From: Pantoea sp. alder81
GTDB lineage: Bacteria; Pseudomonadota; Gammaproteobacteria; Enterobacterales; Enterobacteriaceae
DNA length: 64,000 bases
Assembly (NCBI RefSeq): GCF_020179835.1
Contig: NZ_JAIUDA010000002.1
Span: 1 to 64,000, forward strand
Direction: 5' to 3'
Positions 8,495 through 16,829 of the stretch are shown one piece after another (positions within the stretch are counted from its first letter, which is position 1; every line of letters begins with the position of its first letter). A program made the translations under genes and the position numbers. Under the pieces are notes generated by a model, which was not told the DNA's origin, did not search any database, and saw only the letters and a list, made by a program, of their open reading frames with translations.

Positions 8495-9513
8495 AAAACA
8501 GGACGATGAAAGCCTTTACGTTTAAACGTTATGGTAAATCCCCTAACCCGGGATTCGACGACGTAGATTATCCTTCTCCCGGCGCTGATGAAATCCTGGT
8601 AAAGGTACACGCGGTTGGCCTTAACCCGATTGACAACATGATCCCCACCGGAATGTTTAAGCCGGTATTGCATTTTCAGCTCCCTGCAACGCTGGGCAGT
8701 GATTTGGCCGGGGTCGTCGTTGCAGTGGGGGCTCGCGTGACCCGTTTTACCCCGGGCGACGAAATTTTTGCCAGTATTTTCGATACGGGAATTGGCTCCC
8801 TGGCCGAATTTGTTGTGGTTCCTGAAAGTCTCGCGGCCATTAAACCGGCAAATCTGGATTTTGTTCAGGCAGCTTCACTTCCGATGGTGAGCCTCACATC
8901 CTGGCAGGCGTTCACAGAGCGAGCGAATCTGCAGCCTGGACAGAAGGTTTTCATCCCGGCAGGTTCCGGAGGAATTGGGAGCTTTGCGATCCAACTGGCT
9001 AAGCACCTTGGTGCGAAGGTAGGAACAACAACAAGTTCAGTGAATGTCGAGTGGGTAAATCGTCTTGGCGCAGATGAAGTAGTCGACTATAAAAATCAGG
9101 AATTTGAAAACCTACTGAGTGGCTACGATATTGTTCTGGGCACTGTCAGAGGGGATGTAATTGAAAAGTCCACTCAAATTCTTAAACCTGGCGGAAAGAT
9201 TATTTCTCTCATCGGGCCGTTAGATCCCGCGTTCGCACAGGCCCGGGGATTGAACTTTTTACTGCGTTTTGTGTTCGGGCTGATGAGTCGTAAGATTGTA
9301 CGTCTTACGAAAAAACGAAGCCTGACCTATTCATTTCTCTTCGTTCGACCTGACGGCGCTCAATTAACTCATATTAGCAAACTCACAGAAGCGGAACACA
9401 TCATCCCTGTGATCGACAAGGTTTTTCCCTTTGCAGCGACAAAGGATGCTCTTGACTATCTTGCCCGGGGACATGCGAAGGGCAAAGTGGTCATTAAGAT
9501 CCAGGAATCATAA
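8491..9513 (+). CDS. Zinc-free MDR-family NADP-dependent alkene/quinone oxidoreductase
   Basis: 340-residue medium-chain dehydrogenase of the quinone oxidoreductase type. The N-terminal GroES-like half includes VHAVGLNPIDNMIPTG and LGSDLAGVVVAVG; the Rossmann half carries IPAGSGGIGSFAIQLAKHLG (residues ~152-171). The zinc-ligand cysteines of true alcohol dehydrogenases are missing, as usual in this branch. Reduction of enones or quinones with NADPH is expected from the family. The start overlaps the stop of the membrane protein gene (ATGA). It is the last gene of the cassette; an inverted-repeat element begins 12 bp after its stop. Confidence 0.9.
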   Translation: MKNRTMKAFTFKRYGKSPNPGFDDVDYPSPGADEILVKVHAVGLNPIDNMIPTGMFKPVLHFQLPATLGSDLAGVVVAVGARVTRFTPGDEIFASIFDTGIGSLAEFVVVPESLAAIKPANLDFVQAASLPMVSLTSWQAFTERANLQPGQKVFIPAGSGGIGSFAIQLAKHLGAKVGTTTSSVNVEWVNRLGADEVVDYKNQEFENLLSGYDIVLGTVRGDVIEKSTQILKPGGKIISLIGPLDPAFAQARGLNFLLRFVFGLMSRKIVRLTKKRSLTYSFLFVRPDGAQLTHISKLTEAEHIIPVIDKVFPFAATKDALDYLARGHAKGKVVIKIQES

Positions 9514-9524
9514 CAAGTGAGATT

Positions 9525-9570
9525 TGAATCACTTCAAAGTGTAATTCTCAGGGTGCGAATGACTATATTT
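9525..9570 (+). repeat. 46-bp terminal inverted repeat, left copy
   Basis: Begins tgaatcactt and ends gactatattt. Five mismatches to the reverse complement of 10237-10282. It starts 12 bp after the MDR stop codon. Confidence 0.65.
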
Positions 9571-9633
9571 TACTCATGGCTGATCTTATCCAGCGCGCAT
9601 ATTTGTTCATTCTCATATTGAGCTTACTAGCGT

Positions 9634-9651
9634 TTAAAGCAGCCACACCAT
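9634..9651. repeat. 18-bp direct repeat, copy 2
   Basis: Identical to 4189-4206. Lies 64 bp inside the left end of the inverted-repeat element. Confidence 0.6.
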
Positions 9652-10023
9652 AGACACTCTTAAAAAAAAATCAGTGCCAAGAGGATGTGGCTGATTCAAA
9701 GCCGCAGCCCCGGGTGCCTCCCGGTAAGCCCTTGAATGGTCAAACCGACTTGTGATGATTACACACAGCGATAGCTGAGAGAACCATTTGCACCCCACCG
9801 CTGAGGGGGATTAGCTGCAACATGTAGACACTATCATCAAAGCCAAGCGGGAAAATCCTAAAAGACAGATTTTGCTGTTGCTTAAATTATTTGATGAGTT
9901 TTCATTGCTTATATTCCCCCCCGCTTTTCTGCTAAACCTGAGCAGTCCTGTCTGCATATGCGGGTTGGAAGGCTATTGCTATTCGCTTACGTCGAACATC
10001 GCCTAAATGCCTGTCCGCTCTTT

Positions 10024-10150
10024 CTAAAAGGAAGCGCATAATCCTTCCCTTGACCCATCCGGTATTTGATAATCTGCACTGGGCATGATGGTGATGTCGC
10101 GTTGTGATGAGGAGCCCTTGCGCCCTCGCCTCTCCAACAGCGAACATTAC
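10024..10150 (-). pseudogene. Relic of the 3' end of a DnaT-domain replication gene
   Basis: Minus-strand translation gives ERRGRKGSSSQRDITIMPSA and then DYQIPDG, matching the C-terminus of the replication protein encoded at 13645-15225 (RRGRKRYSAQRDITIIPSA, DYEIPEG). The match starts abruptly, contains a one-base shift near 10145 and ends at a TAG at 10024-10026 after unrelated residues. It is therefore a broken copy of a related gene and evidence that phage DNA once extended, or was duplicated, this far left. Confidence 0.7.
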
Positions 10151-10236
10151 CAAGCCTGAGTAATTATTGACGCTGAATGTGGTTATATTTCTTCAGATAT
10201 ATAATCAGTCGGACAACTGCGCTTCCGCTTTGTGCC

Positions 10237-10282
10237 AAATATAGTCATTCGAGCCCTGAGAGTTACACTTCTAAGTGATTCA
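10237..10282 (-). repeat. 46-bp terminal inverted repeat, right copy
   Basis: Reverse complement partner of 9525-9570 with five mismatches. Confidence 0.65.
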
Positions 10283-10470
10283 GGGTATGCGCTTATTGGT
10301 TACGAATATTGTGCCAGAATCATGTGATTTGATGATTGCCGCTTTGCTTTCGAACCAGTAAGTGCTCCACGTTCGCTAACGAATACTCAGGGCATGCAGA
10401 ACAACTGCTGACTATATTTCTTTCGAAGAATGTGGAATGCATACCATTCCCCGGTTAAAAGGAGTTGGTG

Positions 10471-10626
10471 ATGACTGCTGTAGATCAGTTTGCTGCTCAT
10501 GTTGGTCTGGACTGGGCGGATAAAAAGCACGATGCCTGCGTTCAGCTCAAAAACGGTGAGCGCACGTTCCATGTGATTAACCATTCGCCGGAAGCTCTTG
10601 ATACCTGGCTTAGCGGACGTTGTTGA
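10471..10626 (+). pseudogene. IS110-family transposase, N-terminal fragment
   Basis: A good ribosome binding site (aggag) and ATG start a 51-codon frame with AAHVGLDWADKKHDACVQLK, the start of the RuvC-like DEDD domain of IS110-family transposases, including the first catalytic aspartate in GLDW. The frame ends at tga after WLSGRC; a full protein is over 300 residues. What follows is arsH on the other strand, so the rest of the element has been deleted. Confidence 0.8.
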
Positions 10627-10660
10627 GTTCACTCAGGAGGGGGGCACGATACAAGCAACT

Positions 10661-11359
10661 CTATATTTTCTCCTGATTGACGCGGGCTGACAGTTCCTGA
10701 TGGCTTTCCTTGCGTTCGCTGTAACGATCGGCAAGGTACTCCGTATGACCTTTCAGCAGCAGCGTGATTTTAAACAGCTCTTCTGCCACATCCACGATGC
10801 GGTCATACCAGGATGATGGTTTCATTCGCCCGTTTTCATCAAATTCCTGCCAGGCTTTCGCCACGGAGGACTGATTCGGGATGGTGAACATGCGCATCCA
10901 GCGTCCCAGAATACGCATCTGATTGACGGCATTGAAGGACTGAGAACCGCCACATACCTGCATGACCGCCAGCGTTTTTCCCTGGGAAGGACGAACAGCG
11001 CCCTCTGACAAAGGGATCCAGTCAATTTGCGCCTTCATTATTGCGCTCATCGCCCCGTGACGCTCCGGGGAACTCCAGACCATACCATCACACCATCTCA
11101 CCAGTTCGCGTAGCTCCTTCACTTTAGGGTGAGTTTCTGGTGCATCATCAGGCAGAGGCAAGCCGGACGGGTTAAACGTTTTGACCTCAGCACCCATAGC
11201 AATAAGCAATCGACCCGCTTCCTCGGCAGCAAAACGGCTGTATGAACGTTCACGTACTGACCCATACAGAATCAGGATACGTGGTGGTGTCGGATGCTGA
11301 AGCCGCTCAGCGATCTGCCTGTCGAAACACTCAGCATTCAGGGCTGGAAACTGATCCAT
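10661..11359 (-). CDS. arsH: Arsenical resistance protein ArsH
   Basis: 232-residue NADPH:FMN oxidoreductase of the flavodoxin-like fold that oxidises trivalent organoarsenicals and may also reduce quinones or metals. The FMN loop is [10 protein letters not shown] near residues 33-42; [10 protein letters not shown] near 95-104 and [15 protein letters not shown] near 133-147 are characteristic. A strong ribosome binding site (agagga) precedes the ATG. It is divergent from arsRBC with an ArsR-type dyad in the shared control region, so it should be induced by arsenite together with the other arm. Confidence 0.93.
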   Translation of the reverse strand: MDQFPALNAECFDRQIAERLQHPTPPRILILYGSVRERSYSRFAAEEAGRLLIAMGAEVKTFNPSGLPLPDDAPETHPKVKELRELVRWCDGMVWSSPERHGAMSAIMKAQIDWIPLSEGAVRPSQGKTLAVMQVCGGSQSFNAVNQMRILGRWMRMFTIPNQSSVAKAWQEFDENGRMKPSSWYDRIVDVAEELFKITLLLKGHTEYLADRYSERKESHQELSARVNQEKI

Positions 11360-11396
11360 TTTTTCTTCCTCTCTAAAATCGATAATGTTTAAACCA

Positions 11397-11422
11397 ATAC
11401 ATATGTTTTATCATATGTGTAT
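11397..11422. promoter_or_regulatory. ArsR operator in the arsH/arsR divergent region
   Basis: The dyad atacatatg...catatgtgtat lies between the divergent starts of arsH and arsR, 23 bp before the arsR ATG. ArsR dimers of this family bind similar catatg-containing inverted repeats and release them on arsenite binding. A further catatgtg half lies at 11791-11798, just before arsB. Confidence 0.65.
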
Positions 11423-11444
11423 TCTAAGTTTACCGGAAAAGAAA

Positions 11445-11765
11445 ATGCTACAGCCTGTTCAGCTTTTCAAAATTCTGTCAGACGAAACCCGTCTGGCTAT
11501 CGTGATGCTTCTCAGGGAATCGGGCGAGATGTGCGTGTGTGACCTTTGCGGGGCCACCTCCGAGTCGCAGCCCAAAGTTTCCAGGCATATGGCAATTCTG
11601 CGGGAGGCTGAGCTCGTTCTGGACCGTCGGGAAGGGAAATGGGTCCATTACCGACTTTCTCCACATATGCCCGCATGGGCAGCAGAAACCATCACGACAT
11701 CCTGGCACTGCCTGCGGGAAGACGTTCGTCAGTGGCTGGATAAATCAGCGCCATCATCCTGTTGA
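11445..11765 (+). CDS. arsR: Arsenite-responsive repressor ArsR
   Basis: 106-residue ArsR/SmtB winged-helix repressor. The metal site CVCDLC (residues ~32-37) matches the three-cysteine arsenite sensor of the R773/E. coli type. The helix-turn-helix is ESQPKVSRHMAILREAELV (~44-62) followed by the wing RREGKWVHYRLS. The ATG at 11445 gives the normal MLQPVQLFKILSDETR start; a longer frame reaches 11385 but would run through the operator. First gene of arsRBC. Confidence 0.92.
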   Translation: MLQPVQLFKILSDETRLAIVMLLRESGEMCVCDLCGATSESQPKVSRHMAILREAELVLDRREGKWVHYRLSPHMPAWAAETITTSWHCLREDVRQWLDKSAPSSC

Positions 11766-11810
11766 GATGAATCGAACACATTCTTTTAATCATATGTGAT
11801 GGAGTCGGAA

Positions 11811-13103
11811 ATGTTACTGGCAGGGAGTATATTTTTACTGACATTGATCCTGGTTATCTGGCAACCCGGGGGACTCAGTATTGGCTGGAGCGCCAGCATT
11901 GGTGCTGCGCTGGCCTTGGTATTTGGTGTTATCCATATGGGTGATATTCCGGTGGTCTGGAATATCGTCTGGAACGCAACCGCGACTTTTATCGCGGTAA
12001 TTATCATCAGCCTGCTGCTTGATGAGTCAGGTTTTTTCGAATGGGCTGCGCTGCATGTCTCCCGTTGGGGCAACGGACGTGGTCGTCTGTTGTTTATCTG
12101 GATTGTCCTGTTGGGTGCAGCTGTAGCGGCACTGTTTGCTAACGATGGGGCTGCGCTTATCCTGACCCCCATCGTCATCGCCATGTTGCTCGCGCTGGGG
12201 TTCAGCAAACGGACAACGCTGGCCTTTGTCATGGCCGCCGGGTTTATTGCCGATACCGCCAGCCTGCCGCTTATCGTGTCGAATTTGGTGAACATCGTCT
12301 CTGCTGACTTCTTCCGGCTTGGCTTTACGGAATACGCATCCGTCATGCTTCCCGTTGATATTGCTGCCATCGCCGCCACTCTGGGTATGCTGCATCTGTT
12401 TTTCCGCCGGGATATTCCTGCAACCTACAACGTCACTCTACTGAAAACACCTGCCAGTGCGATTAAAGATCCCGCAACCTTCAAAGCCGGTTGGGTTGTT
12501 CTGGTTCTGTTGCTTGCCGGGTTCTTTGTGCTTGAGCCTCTGGGGATCCCCGTCAGCGCTATTGCAGCCGTTGGCGCTGCAGTGCTGTTCGCCGTTGCGA
12601 AAAAGGGTCATGCCATTAATACCGGAAAAGTGCTGCGCGGTGCGCCGTGGCAGATCGTTGTGTTCTCACTGGGTATGTACCTGGTGGTCTACGGCCTGCG
12701 CAATGCTGGCTTAACGGAGTACCTTTCCGGGGTTCTGAATATGCTGGCAGATAAGGGACTGCTGGCGGCAACGTTTGGCACGGGTTTCCTGACTGCATTC
12801 CTGTCATCAGTCATGAACAATATGCCAACCGTTCTTGTTGGAGCACTGTCGATTGACGGAAGCACGGCGTCCGGCGTCATCAAGGAAGCGATGATTTACG
12901 CCAACGTGATTGGCTGCGATTTAGGCCCCAAAATCACGCCAATAGGCAGTCTGGCGACCCTTTTGTGGCTGCACGTCCTGTCGCAGAAAAATATGACCAT
13001 CAGCTGGGGGTATTACTTCCGCACGGGTATCATCATGACCCTGCCTGTGCTTTTTGTCACTCTGGCCGCGCTGGCGCTGCGGCTCTCTGTCACTTTGTAT
13101 TGA
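11811..13103 (+). CDS. arsB: Arsenite/antimonite efflux permease ArsB
   Basis: 430-residue inner membrane antiporter, close to the 429 of E. coli ArsB, with about 12 hydrophobic segments starting [17 protein letters not shown]. Motifs kept from the family include [20 protein letters not shown] (residues ~107-126) and [17 protein letters not shown] (~327-343). It exports arsenite by proton exchange and can also work with an ArsA ATPase, which is not present here. The ATG at 11811 has a ggag site; two in-frame ATGs lie just upstream. It sits 45 bp after arsR and 9 bp before arsC. Confidence 0.95.
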   Translation: MLLAGSIFLLTLILVIWQPGGLSIGWSASIGAALALVFGVIHMGDIPVVWNIVWNATATFIAVIIISLLLDESGFFEWAALHVSRWGNGRGRLLFIWIVLLGAAVAALFANDGAALILTPIVIAMLLALGFSKRTTLAFVMAAGFIADTASLPLIVSNLVNIVSADFFRLGFTEYASVMLPVDIAAIAATLGMLHLFFRRDIPATYNVTLLKTPASAIKDPATFKAGWVVLVLLLAGFFVLEPLGIPVSAIAAVGAAVLFAVAKKGHAINTGKVLRGAPWQIVVFSLGMYLVVYGLRNAGLTEYLSGVLNMLADKGLLAATFGTGFLTAFLSSVMNNMPTVLVGALSIDGSTASGVIKEAMIYANVIGCDLGPKITPIGSLATLLWLHVLSQKNMTISWGYYFRTGIIMTLPVLFVTLAALALRLSVTLY

Positions 13104-13112
13104 GATACTGAT

Positions 13113-13538
13113 ATGTGCAACATAACCATCTATCACAACCCGGCCTGTGGCACGTCACGTAATACGCTTGAGATGATCCGCAACAGTGGCAATGAGCCCA
13201 CCATTATTTATTATCTTGAAACGCCCCCGGCTCACGGTGAACTGGTTAAACTTATTGCAGATATGGGGATCACAGTCCGTGCTCTGTTGCGTAAAAACGT
13301 GGAGCCTTACGAGCAATTAGGACTTTCAGAAGAGACTTTCAGCGATGAGCAACTGATTGGTTTTATGCTCGAACACCCCATTTTAATTAACCGTCCCATC
13401 GTCGTGACTCCTCTTGGAACCCACCTGTGCAGACCTTCCGAAGTCGTACTGGATATACTGCCGGAGCCTCAGCAAGGAGCATTCACGAAAGAGGATGGTG
13501 AAAAGGTCACTGACGAAACGGGGAAGCGGGTTAAGTAA
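13113..13538 (+). CDS. arsC: Glutaredoxin-dependent arsenate reductase ArsC
   Basis: 141 residues, the same as R773/E. coli ArsC. The catalytic cysteine lies in HNPACGTSRNT (Cys12). The arginines that bind arsenate are present in VRALLRKN (~60), INRPIVV (~94) and HLCRPSE (~107). It reduces arsenate to arsenite with glutathione and glutaredoxin, supplying the substrate for ArsB. Last gene of the operon; a hairpin follows 45 bp after the stop. Confidence 0.95.
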   Translation: MCNITIYHNPACGTSRNTLEMIRNSGNEPTIIYYLETPPAHGELVKLIADMGITVRALLRKNVEPYEQLGLSEETFSDEQLIGFMLEHPILINRPIVVTPLGTHLCRPSEVVLDILPEPQQGAFTKEDGEKVTDETGKRVK

Positions 13539-13583
13539 TCTATTCACTTCATATCAGCGGGCACCTGTTTACTTGATGCAGGC

Positions 13584-13607
13584 GTCCGCTCTTAGCTCCG
13601 AGCGGAC
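13584..13607 (+). terminator. Hairpin after arsC, possible terminator
   Basis: Perfect 8-bp stem gtccgctc/gagcggac with an 8-base loop, 45 bp after arsC. No clear T run follows, so it may instead be an mRNA-protecting hairpin. Confidence 0.45.
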
Positions 13608-13644
13608 ATCCAGTTCAATTCTTCACGAGGCTTTATCCAAAAGT

Positions 13645-15225
13645 TCAGCCCCCTCTGAAACCCTCTGGTATCTCATAATCAGCACTGGGAATTATGGTGA
13701 TGTCGCGCTGTGCTGAGTAACGCTTACGCCCTCGCCTCCGCCCTACTGACAGGCAACGCCCAAGCTTGAATTCCCATTGCTGCTGGGTGTGCTCTGCCTG
13801 CCCTGCGGCCCAGTAGCCGACAAACTCAGTCAGCTCAGCTTCGTCGGGGTCAGATTTAAGCTCAATACCAATCCGCTGTACCGTACTCAAAAAATCTGCT
13901 GAGGGTTTCCATCCGGGGTGCATCGGGAAGGCAGCCATTGGGGGGGCGGTACGCGCTGGCTGCTGCGGAGTGTTTCGGCTGAACTGCTTGCGGGTCAGGC
14001 AGACGGATTCATTGCCAAGTCTTAGGAGCGTCAGGCTCTGCGTGACGCTTAGCTTCGCGTTGAACTGATTTTCTCTCAGCCGTTTCTTTGCCTGCCCTAC
14101 CCGTTTCCGCTGCGGATTGGGATGGGTTGCGCCAGTGAAAATTTTACCTGTCTGGCAGCAAGTGGTTTTGGTCTGGAGGTTATCCACAGGGCGGAAATTT
14201 TCCTCGCGCGCGGTGTGTGTTTTTTTAGGTTTAGATTTTAATATTTTAGATCTTAAAAAACCAAAACGGGTGTGTGCGCGCGAAGGTATAACACGCGAGG
14301 AAATTTCCGGCCGCGTGAAGCGGTTTTGGCTAAGCGTTACGGCAGAATCACGCGGCGTTATGCCCCGCGTTACGCTGTCCGTTATGCCCTGCGTTACGCT
14401 CGAATCGTGAGCCGTTACGCTGTCCGTTATAGCCTGCGCTACGCCTGAACCCCGCGCCATTGCAGGTTCCGTCAGGCCTGCCGTTAAACCTGAACTTACT
14501 GACATATCGGTGGCCTTATTGCTCTGCGTAACACCTGAACCCACTACCGTTACGGTCTCCGTTATGCTTTGCGTTACGCCATGCGTTACGGTTTTCGTTA
14601 CGTTACGCGATGAGTCCGAGCGCATGGTGTTATGGTTGCATGTGACCTCGTAGGCAACACCTTCGATAACAATCGAACCGAAACGGGTTATGCCATTATC
14701 CTCACGAACCAGGTTAGGTATGGCGATTGCGCGAGTCCGTTTAGTGCAAGGTGAGCGATACCCGACCGTAAGACATCCGGAGAGGCATTTCTTCATTTTC
14801 AGTCTCTCCCTGTACGCTTTCTGCCTTCTTGCACCTGGGGACTTTTTTACGTCCACCACCTTTTGATCTTCAGAGATTCCCGCCAGAGTGATGCACTTTT
14901 TCTTCTTGTTATAAACAGCCCAACCCGACGCAATCATGGCTTCGCCAAAACCAGGGTAATCAGCCAGGCTGTCCAGATAGCTGGGGTCTGCATTATGAAA
15001 TACCCCCTCATGCGCGAACTCCTTCGCCGCGTTCCAGATGATAATGAGTGAGGTGATAGCAACAGAACGCGATATGTTTCGCGTCATCATCGCAGATTGC
15101 TGGCTGCCGACCGCAACTGCCAGCCCAGCACTTCCATCGGTGGGGTTTTCAAGCAGGGAAGCTAGTTGATTAATCTTGGGATGCGTTTTTAACGTAGATG
15201 TCATCTTAATGAGTGAACTGGACAT
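13645..15225 (-). CDS. Phage replication protein with C-terminal DnaT domain
   Basis: 526-residue protein in the position of lambdoid replication genes, leftward of cro and the CII-like gene. The N-terminal part (to ~145) looks like a winged-helix replication initiator ending in a basic RRQKAYRERLK segment. Residues ~200-300 form a low-complexity linker of repeated V-T-x units (VTQSITETVT, VTQGITDSVT). The C-terminus (~440-500) matches the single-strand-binding DnaT domain: HPGWKPSADFLSTVQRIG, then ELTEFVGYWAA and QQQWEFKLGRCL. By family it would load helicase at the phage origin. The start has an agaggt site. The linker is unusually long; whether helicase-loading partners exist is not seen, as no DnaC-like or DnaB-like gene follows. 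Confidence 0.75.
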   Translation of the reverse strand: MSSSLIKMTSTLKTHPKINQLASLLENPTDGSAGLAVAVGSQQSAMMTRNISRSVAITSLIIIWNAAKEFAHEGVFHNADPSYLDSLADYPGFGEAMIASGWAVYNKKKKCITLAGISEDQKVVDVKKSPGARRQKAYRERLKMKKCLSGCLTVGYRSPCTKRTRAIAIPNLVREDNGITRFGSIVIEGVAYEVTCNHNTMRSDSSRNVTKTVTHGVTQSITETVTVVGSGVTQSNKATDMSVSSGLTAGLTEPAMARGSGVAQAITDSVTAHDSSVTQGITDSVTRGITPRDSAVTLSQNRFTRPEISSRVIPSRAHTRFGFLRSKILKSKPKKTHTAREENFRPVDNLQTKTTCCQTGKIFTGATHPNPQRKRVGQAKKRLRENQFNAKLSVTQSLTLLRLGNESVCLTRKQFSRNTPQQPARTAPPMAAFPMHPGWKPSADFLSTVQRIGIELKSDPDEAELTEFVGYWAAGQAEHTQQQWEFKLGRCLSVGRRRGRKRYSAQRDITIIPSADYEIPEGFRGG

Positions 15226-15319
15226 GGCGGACCTCTGGTTTCAAAACTGTTTTACACTGCCGGTGCCACCCGGCATAATTGATTTGGCTTTAGTGAAAGC
15301 TAAGCTATGTAGTTCTGCA

Positions 15320-15655
15320 CTAAACCCCGGTACTGTTCCCGCAGTCCGGGGTTTTCCCTTTTGTGCGCTCAAGTTCGAACTCCGCAAACTGGATGGCAAC
15401 TGTTAGCAACCATCTGTACTGTTCAAGCGGCACCTTCATTTCCCCATTCAGAACGAAGTCCTCCACCCCGCTGGCCGCAAGAGTTTCCATGATCTCTGGG
15501 TATTTCTCCGTACGCCTTAAAACTGTTGAATCAGCAACATTCAGTCGTCGGGCCACTTCTGTCTGACGAGTGTTTAATAATGCTTTATGTGCTGAAGTCA
15601 AAAGGCGCCTGCTGGCACACAAGTAGATTGTGTTTTTGCTTGAGTTTGCATTCAT
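15320..15655 (-). CDS. CII-like phage regulator
   Basis: 111-residue protein, in the CII position after cro. A helix-turn-helix is visible in TEVARRLNVADSTVLRRTE (residues ~32-50), followed by the CII-like stretch MKVPLEQYRWLLTVAIQFAE and a basic tail. CII proteins activate repressor and integrase promoters in the lysogeny decision. The likeness to lambda CII is in layout rather than sequence, so YdaT-type regulators of the Rac group are an alternative. Confidence 0.7.
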   Translation of the reverse strand: MNANSSKNTIYLCASRRLLTSAHKALLNTRQTEVARRLNVADSTVLRRTEKYPEIMETLAASGVEDFVLNGEMKVPLEQYRWLLTVAIQFAEFELERTKGKTPDCGNSTGV

Positions 15656-15738
15656 GGTTGGTTTATTTTCTCCATAGAAATCACATAATTAAATTTAAAA
15701 ATTTAGTTTTGCCCGTGTAACAAAAAGTAAATATTTCA

Positions 15739-15978
15739 TTAGGTTATGTTCGCTTCAATTGAATTGCTTGCATCTGAGGGAGGTGGAAATATGTCATCAA
15801 TCGAACACTCACACCCAAGTTTGGTTAGTCCATTAACAATTTTTCTGCAGTCGTTAAGGCTAGGTGTACGAATACTTAGCTCATAATTAGCCAAACGAGA
15901 TGTCCCCCAACCTATAGTCTTTGCGAGCTGAGCTTGGGAAACTCCAATTTGTTTTCGCATCGTTGCGATCTGGTTCAT
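15739..15978 (-). CDS. Cro-like XRE repressor
   Basis: 79 residues, starting MNQIATMRKQIGVSQAQLAK with a clear helix-turn-helix (VSQAQLAKTIGWGTSRLANYE, residues ~13-33). The C-terminal half, KLGCECSIDDIFPPP, is like other small phage Cro proteins. The ATG at 15978 has an aggatc ribosome binding site; a longer frame to 16038 runs into the divergent operator region. It is divergent from cI across a 105-bp control region with two CAC-N5-GTG sites, the standard immunity switch. Confidence 0.82.
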   Translation of the reverse strand: MNQIATMRKQIGVSQAQLAKTIGWGTSRLANYELSIRTPSLNDCRKIVNGLTKLGCECSIDDIFPPPSDASNSIEANIT

Positions 15979-16015
15979 TTTAGATCCTATGATTAAAAAA
16001 CACACTCTCATTAGA

Positions 16016-16026
16016 CACAATTCGTG
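16016..16026. promoter_or_regulatory. Predicted CI/Cro operator (right operator, site 1)
   Basis: cacaattcgtg: CAC-N5-GTG dyad between cro and cI, 37 bp upstream of the cro start. It shares the half-site spacing with 16056-16070 and 16830-16840. Confidence 0.5.
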
Positions 16027-16055
16027 ACCATTGGTCAAATCGATCCTATACTGAG

Positions 16056-16070
16056 TTCACGATATGTGAA
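16056..16070. promoter_or_regulatory. Predicted CI/Cro operator (right operator, site 2)
   Basis: ttcacgatatgtgaa: near-perfect dyad (TTCAC-N5-GTGAA) 13 bp before the cI start. Its 11-bp core, cacgatatgtg, recurs exactly at 16830-16840 on the far side of cI. Confidence 0.65.
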
Positions 16071-16083
16071 TAAGCGGAATACC

Positions 16084-16722
16084 ATGTCAAACAACATTGG
16101 TGAAAGAATAAAAGAAAAGCGTGAAGAGCTTGGGGTAAGTCAGGCTGAGTTGGCGAAACTATGTGGTTGGCCTACTGCCTCAAGGCTAGGTAATTACGAA
16201 TCTGGAACAAGGAGAGTTAGCGCAGAGGATGCGGCAGTTCTAGCAGAAGTGCTCAAAGTGACCCCGTCATATCTTTTGTTTGGCGACGCTGGTTCAGTTA
16301 TCTATAGTAATTTTGAGTATCCAATATGTAACGCTGTCAACCTACTCAGTCCAGCAGACTCAACTTTTAACAAGTCTAATTTAGAGAAACTACAATCGAC
16401 AGTGAAAGCTGGACAACAGGCTTTTTGGTTTGAGGTCACGGGGCATTCAATGACATCCCCTCTTGGACTGAAACCAAGCTTTCCTGATGGAATGATGATT
16501 CTTTGTGATCCAGACATTCCACCTACTCACGGAGACTTCTGTTTGATTGAACTCAAGCAAGAAAGGGAAATTGCGTTTAAAAAGTTTTCCAAGGAGGATG
16601 GTCAAGTTTGGCTTGAACCTCTCAATACATCACCGCGTTACCAGACATTGCCTTTAAGTGATTCCATAAGAGTTATTGGTAAAATTCTTTCAGCATGCTG
16701 GCCCCCCAGATTCTTCATTTAA
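16084..16722 (+). CDS. CI-type prophage repressor with S24 autocleavage domain
   Basis: 212 residues. N-terminal XRE domain: VSQAELAKLCGWPTASRLGN at residues 18-37. C-terminal LexA/CI peptidase domain: serine in GHSMTSPLG (Ser122) and lysine in IAFKKF (Lys166), spaced as in lambda CI, with an Ala-Gly cleavage site in FGDAG (69-70). It should keep the element silent and be cleaved after RecA activation. The ATG at 16084 is used because the upstream extension would cover the operator. A terminator follows directly. All key catalytic residues are present, so the repressor looks functional although the prophage is not. Confidence 0.9.
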   Translation: MSNNIGERIKEKREELGVSQAELAKLCGWPTASRLGNYESGTRRVSAEDAAVLAEVLKVTPSYLLFGDAGSVIYSNFEYPICNAVNLLSPADSTFNKSNLEKLQSTVKAGQQAFWFEVTGHSMTSPLGLKPSFPDGMMILCDPDIPPTHGDFCLIELKQEREIAFKKFSKEDGQVWLEPLNTSPRYQTLPLSDSIRVIGKILSACWPPRFFI

Positions 16723-16735
16723 CTATCCCAACATC

Positions 16736-16767
16736 AAAAATCGGTCCTAAATGGCCGATTTTTTTTT
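16736..16767 (+). terminator. Rho-independent terminator after cI
   Basis: Stem aaaaatcgg/ccgattttt with a 10-base loop and a long T run, 14 bp after the cI stop. Confidence 0.85.
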
Positions 16768-16829
16768 GATCAAATTCAATGGCATACACAGATTAAGTCA
16801 AATGATCACATTTATTCTTTATTTTAGAC

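Larger units (their letters stand above)
9525..10282. mobile_element. Decayed element with 46-bp imperfect inverted ends
   Basis: The segments 9525-9570 and 10237-10282 are reverse complements at 41 of 46 positions, bounding a 758-bp unit. Each end also holds a small hairpin (cactt...aagtg). Inside are the second 18-bp repeat (9634-9651) and a relic of a DnaT-domain gene, but no transposase. This fits a non-autonomous or internally deleted transposable element; I do not recognise its family. Confidence 0.6.

Noticed and set aside
9932-10153. 73-codon minus-strand frame
   Set aside because: Out of frame with the DnaT relic it overlaps; the relic itself explains the sequence better.
13414-13716. 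Frame overlapping the arsC end
   Set aside because: Shadow of arsC in another frame; loses protein character past the arsC stop.
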